58,852 nt of DNA, from NCBI GenBank assembly GCA_028284145.1, contig JANQSH010000123.1, forward strand, positions 1 through 58,852, written 5' to 3'. The notes beneath the pieces are model-generated. The model ran no database searches. It was not told where the DNA came from and saw nothing but the letters and a program-made list of their open reading frames with translations. Position 1 is the first letter of the stretch, and each line of letters starts with the position of its first letter. Shown piece by piece: positions 57,022 through 58,852 of this stretch. The translations under genes and the position numbers were made by a program. The stretch comes from Planctomycetaceae bacterium (GTDB taxonomy: Bacteria; Planctomycetota; Planctomycetia; Planctomycetales; Planctomycetaceae).

Positions 57022-57568
57022 CTATGGCTCCAGGAATCCAATGACGTTGCCATTTCCGTCAAATCGTGCACCCCTTCCCGTTACAGTGTCAATGATGTCT
57101 TGACCACCGAAACGGTTCCCACGAGTTGTCTGAGAGCCGGAATTCAAAATACCTTCCAAGACACTTTGACCTTGTGAGTTACGAGTTGCAGCATTGCCCG
57201 TCGATCTGGGAAAAACACTTCCTGTCTGACTCACCGTGCTTTTGCAGCGCTCGACCAGCTCTCGTTAAACCATTACGGTCCACCTGTTGACCAGCTCGAA
57301 GAAGATCGTCAACTGATGCCCCGCCTATTCTCCCCGGGGTACAACTATTATGCACAAGGATGCCGGAGTTGCCAACGTAGAACACGTGCTGGCCTTCGAC
57401 TTCGATGTTGTAGACCTTCTCCGGGCCTGCTCGCGGGACAATGCTCGTGATGCGCGTCGTGCGGCCATTCTCCAATCGCAGCTGCTCGCCGACTTCCAAC
57501 TCACCCGCTGGCACAAACGCATTGCGGTCTGCGCTGAAAAATGGGTGGATTGGCGGATCAAGTCGATG
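57022..57568 (-). pseudogene. Polymorphic toxin fragment: HINT end plus toxin tail, frameshifted
   Basis: The upstream frame (57568 to about 57230) reads HPFFSADRNAFVPAGELEVG, then VYNIEVEGQHVFYVGNSGIL and VHNSC. This is the C-terminal part of an intein-like pretoxin HINT domain ending in its self-cleavage site, followed by the toxin start DDLLRAGQQVDRNGLTRAGR. After LQKHG the toxin continues in another frame as SQTGSVFPRSTGNAATRN and ends TGRGARFDGNGNVIGFLEP. Removing one G near 57232 restores one frame (KHG-SQTGSVFP). The N-terminal half of HINT and all upstream carrier domains are missing, and there is a stop at 57569. It is therefore an orphan toxin cassette that is both truncated and frameshifted. 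Confidence 0.75.
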
Positions 57569-57884
57569 TTATCAATTCTTTCCACAGTTTCAAAGCTGTC
57601 TGCAATTCCTCGATAGAGACTTCGCAAGGCCCAGAAGACTCATCGAATTCATTTTCAATGACCACAGCTTCACGATTGATGACAATTGAATGGGCGTTTC
57701 CTACGCCTTCCCAGCTTTCTTTCTGTCCTGAAAGAACATCTGAACACACCGACAACATTTCATCGCACGTTGCAGGCGAACTTTGAACATCCTGCTCCAA
57801 GTACCAACCCAGTATTTCGTTAGGTGGTTGATACTCTGCCCGAGGACAGTTGTTCTTATCAAAGAAGAACTTTTTTTCTTCCAT
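57558..57884 (-). CDS. YacL-like putative immunity protein
   Basis: The 108-residue acidic protein (ATG at 57884, GAGGG ribosome site) resembles YacL/UPF0231-like proteins that accompany toxins: KKFFFDKNNCPRAEYQPPNE, ILGWYLEQDVQ, SWEGVGNAHSIVI and VIENEFDESSGPCEVSIEEL. The assignment is from memory of the pattern. It starts 10 bases after the chimeric immunity-toxin gene, as expected for the cognate immunity gene of that EndoU-like toxin. Its 3' end overlaps the start of the HINT fragment by about 10 bases. Confidence 0.6.
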   Translation of the reverse strand: MEEKKFFFDKNNCPRAEYQPPNEILGWYLEQDVQSSPATCDEMLSVCSDVLSGQKESWEGVGNAHSIVINREAVVIENEFDESSGPCEVSIEELQTALKLWKELITST

Positions 57885-57894
57885 CACATCGCCC

Positions 57895-58617
57895 TCAATA
57901 AATCGGGAAAGCCGTGTTGATGTTTCCTACGTCATCAAGGTATCCCCCGATTCTGACTCCACTGGGCGAAAGACCCTCAAAGTAGTTTCCACGAGTCAGC
58001 GTCTGGTTGCCGAACGCGCCACGAATTTCATCGAGGACTTTCGTTCGCGACCAAGCGTCAGGAAAGAATGTTGACGGCGCTCGCTTCGTCACCCAAGTTC
58101 CGGTTGCGGGGTTGAAGACTTCAACGCGAGCGCGATAAACGCCGTGGGTGTTCGGCGCGTCGATTATGGACGTGATTCTGGCTTTGCCTTGATGGCCGAT
58201 AGAACCGGCATGATGGAATCTGCCGAGATCAGGTTCGCTCTCCGATGGAATGACTTGACGCCAAAACGATACGCCAATTTCAGGGAAGATAAATGATGTT
58301 CCTAGCTCAGGATCATCTTCATCGTAGTTTGTAATATCACAGATGAACTCCAAAAGTTCTTCCACTGGAGTTGAAAAAATGTCGTGTTGACGAAGACAAA
58401 CATTGAACTTACTACCGCGATCAATTTGAATGAACACCACTTGTTTCTTCTTGTACTCAACTTGAATCAAGTTGTTGTAATAATAATCCATGGAACGTGA
58501 GACATGGCTTGGTTGTCCAAGCATTGATCGAATTTGAGCCCTTGTGTTGTCTAAGGTGATAGGTCCAATGCCCTCGTTTTCACGAATGTCCCATGATTTT
58601 GAACGTAGTTCATTCAT
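57895..58617 (-). CDS. Chimera of an immunity-like protein and an EndoU-like toxin tail
   Basis: From the ATG at 58617 the protein has 240 residues (the frame extends to 58698). Residues 1 to about 130 look like a cytosolic immunity protein (GIGPITLDNTRAQIRSMLG, DYYYNNLIQVEYKKKQVVFI, DDPELGTSFIFPEIGVSFWR). From about residue 132 (GRFHHAGSIGHQGKARI) the sequence becomes a toxin tail resembling bacterial EndoU nucleases (THGVYRARVEVFNPATGTW, STFFPDAWSRTKVLDEIRGA). The first EndoU histidine region is not visible, so the toxin may be inactive. The joint, about 58225, suggests a deletion that fused a preceding immunity gene to the toxin end. The YacL-like gene follows directly. Confidence 0.6.
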   Translation of the reverse strand: MNELRSKSWDIRENEGIGPITLDNTRAQIRSMLGQPSHVSRSMDYYYNNLIQVEYKKKQVVFIQIDRGSKFNVCLRQHDIFSTPVEELLEFICDITNYDEDDPELGTSFIFPEIGVSFWRQVIPSESEPDLGRFHHAGSIGHQGKARITSIIDAPNTHGVYRARVEVFNPATGTWVTKRAPSTFFPDAWSRTKVLDEIRGAFGNQTLTRGNYFEGLSPSGVRIGGYLDDVGNINTAFPIY

Positions 58618-58728
58618 TTCGTTTTTTCCGTCTTCATCAGTTGTCAAAGTATCCGGCAGCTTTGGCGTATTCGCGAGCTTCTCGAATTCCATCGTCATAC
58701 TTGTTTCCGAATTTTCGACGAATCTCTC

Positions 58729-58852
58729 TCACCTCTCTTTCAAACGCTTTCTTATATCCACGCGATCCGGAGATCGCTCATACCGCGCGGCACCGCAGAG
58801 TTCATCCGCTTCCGCATCCAGCAGACCGTTGAGTGTCTCCTCCACGCTCTCC
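58729..58852 (-). mobile_element. Remnant of an IS256-type transposase (window edge)
   Basis: Read on the minus strand from the edge, one frame gives SVEETLNGLLDAEADELCGA followed by RYERSPDRVD. This is the conserved N-terminal segment of IS256-family (Mutator-like) transposases. The similarity stops after RVD and the frame ends at a TGA (58729-58731). Only about 40 codons are in the window, and the copy is truncated on its 3' side by the toxin region. It hints that transposition shaped the island. Confidence 0.65.

Noticed and set aside
1..58852. CRISPR arrays, tRNA and rRNA genes
   Set aside because: No regularly spaced direct repeats with unique spacers, no tRNA cloverleaf with a T-arm GTTCGA-type motif and no rRNA-like stretch were seen on reading; a dedicated RNA search was not possible.

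Overview
The window is a chromosomal stretch from a planctomycete, most probably of the order Planctomycetales. The evidence is the DUF1559 pseudopilin-like protein with its neighbouring small lipoprotein, the YRPV-type repeat protein, the small YGEGQPTDW secreted protein, the VIT/VWA proteins, TPR plus ExbB, and a BamD-like/LptE pair that implies an outer membrane. Base composition is moderate to slightly GC-rich by eye. No rRNA, tRNA or CRISPR was found.

Layout. 1-2215: DUF1559 protein, lipoprotein and a HTH/receiver regulator. 3241-14010 (minus): SMC, a FlgI-like lipoprotein carrying HEAT repeats, ExbB/MotA-type channel and a giant TPR protein. 14302-17151: divergent AmmeMemoRadiSam pair (radical SAM AmrS and a MEMO1-AMMECR1 fusion). 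17344-26969: housekeeping genes ftsH, dxr-rseP, hflX and prs. 27301-31037: two VWA proteins. 31526-35440: molybdenum-cofactor operon mobA-moeA-moeA/PBP. 35597-43897: YkgJ-type protein, HU, small lipoprotein, MoaD/ThiS-like protein, LarA-like protein, ArfB, FlgG-like protein and two secreted planctomycete proteins. 44023-48219: recO, BamD-like lipoprotein, LptE and an SDR epimerase.

49057-56493 is the most unusual region. It holds seven consecutive paralogous genes for small single-membrane-span, pilin-like proteins with a shared core (WNDEAGVIISAEL, then a membrane segment, an SYDGF box and a DCDC box). Most are followed by their own intrinsic terminator. Four are preceded by a long leader with a shared GTGAGAGAG box and a GGGG/CCCC hairpin whose stem shows compensatory change. 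I regard this array with its leader element as the best candidate for an undescribed system.

56766-58852 is a decayed polymorphic-toxin island: immunity genes, a frameshifted HINT-toxin tail, an immunity-toxin chimera and an IS256-type transposase remnant at the edge.

A 104-bp dispersed repeat occurs in eleven copies between 9.2 and 46.6 kb. At four genes its TTAGAGCG end forms the stop codon itself. Gene calls rest on reading motifs by eye and on family knowledge; no database search was run.
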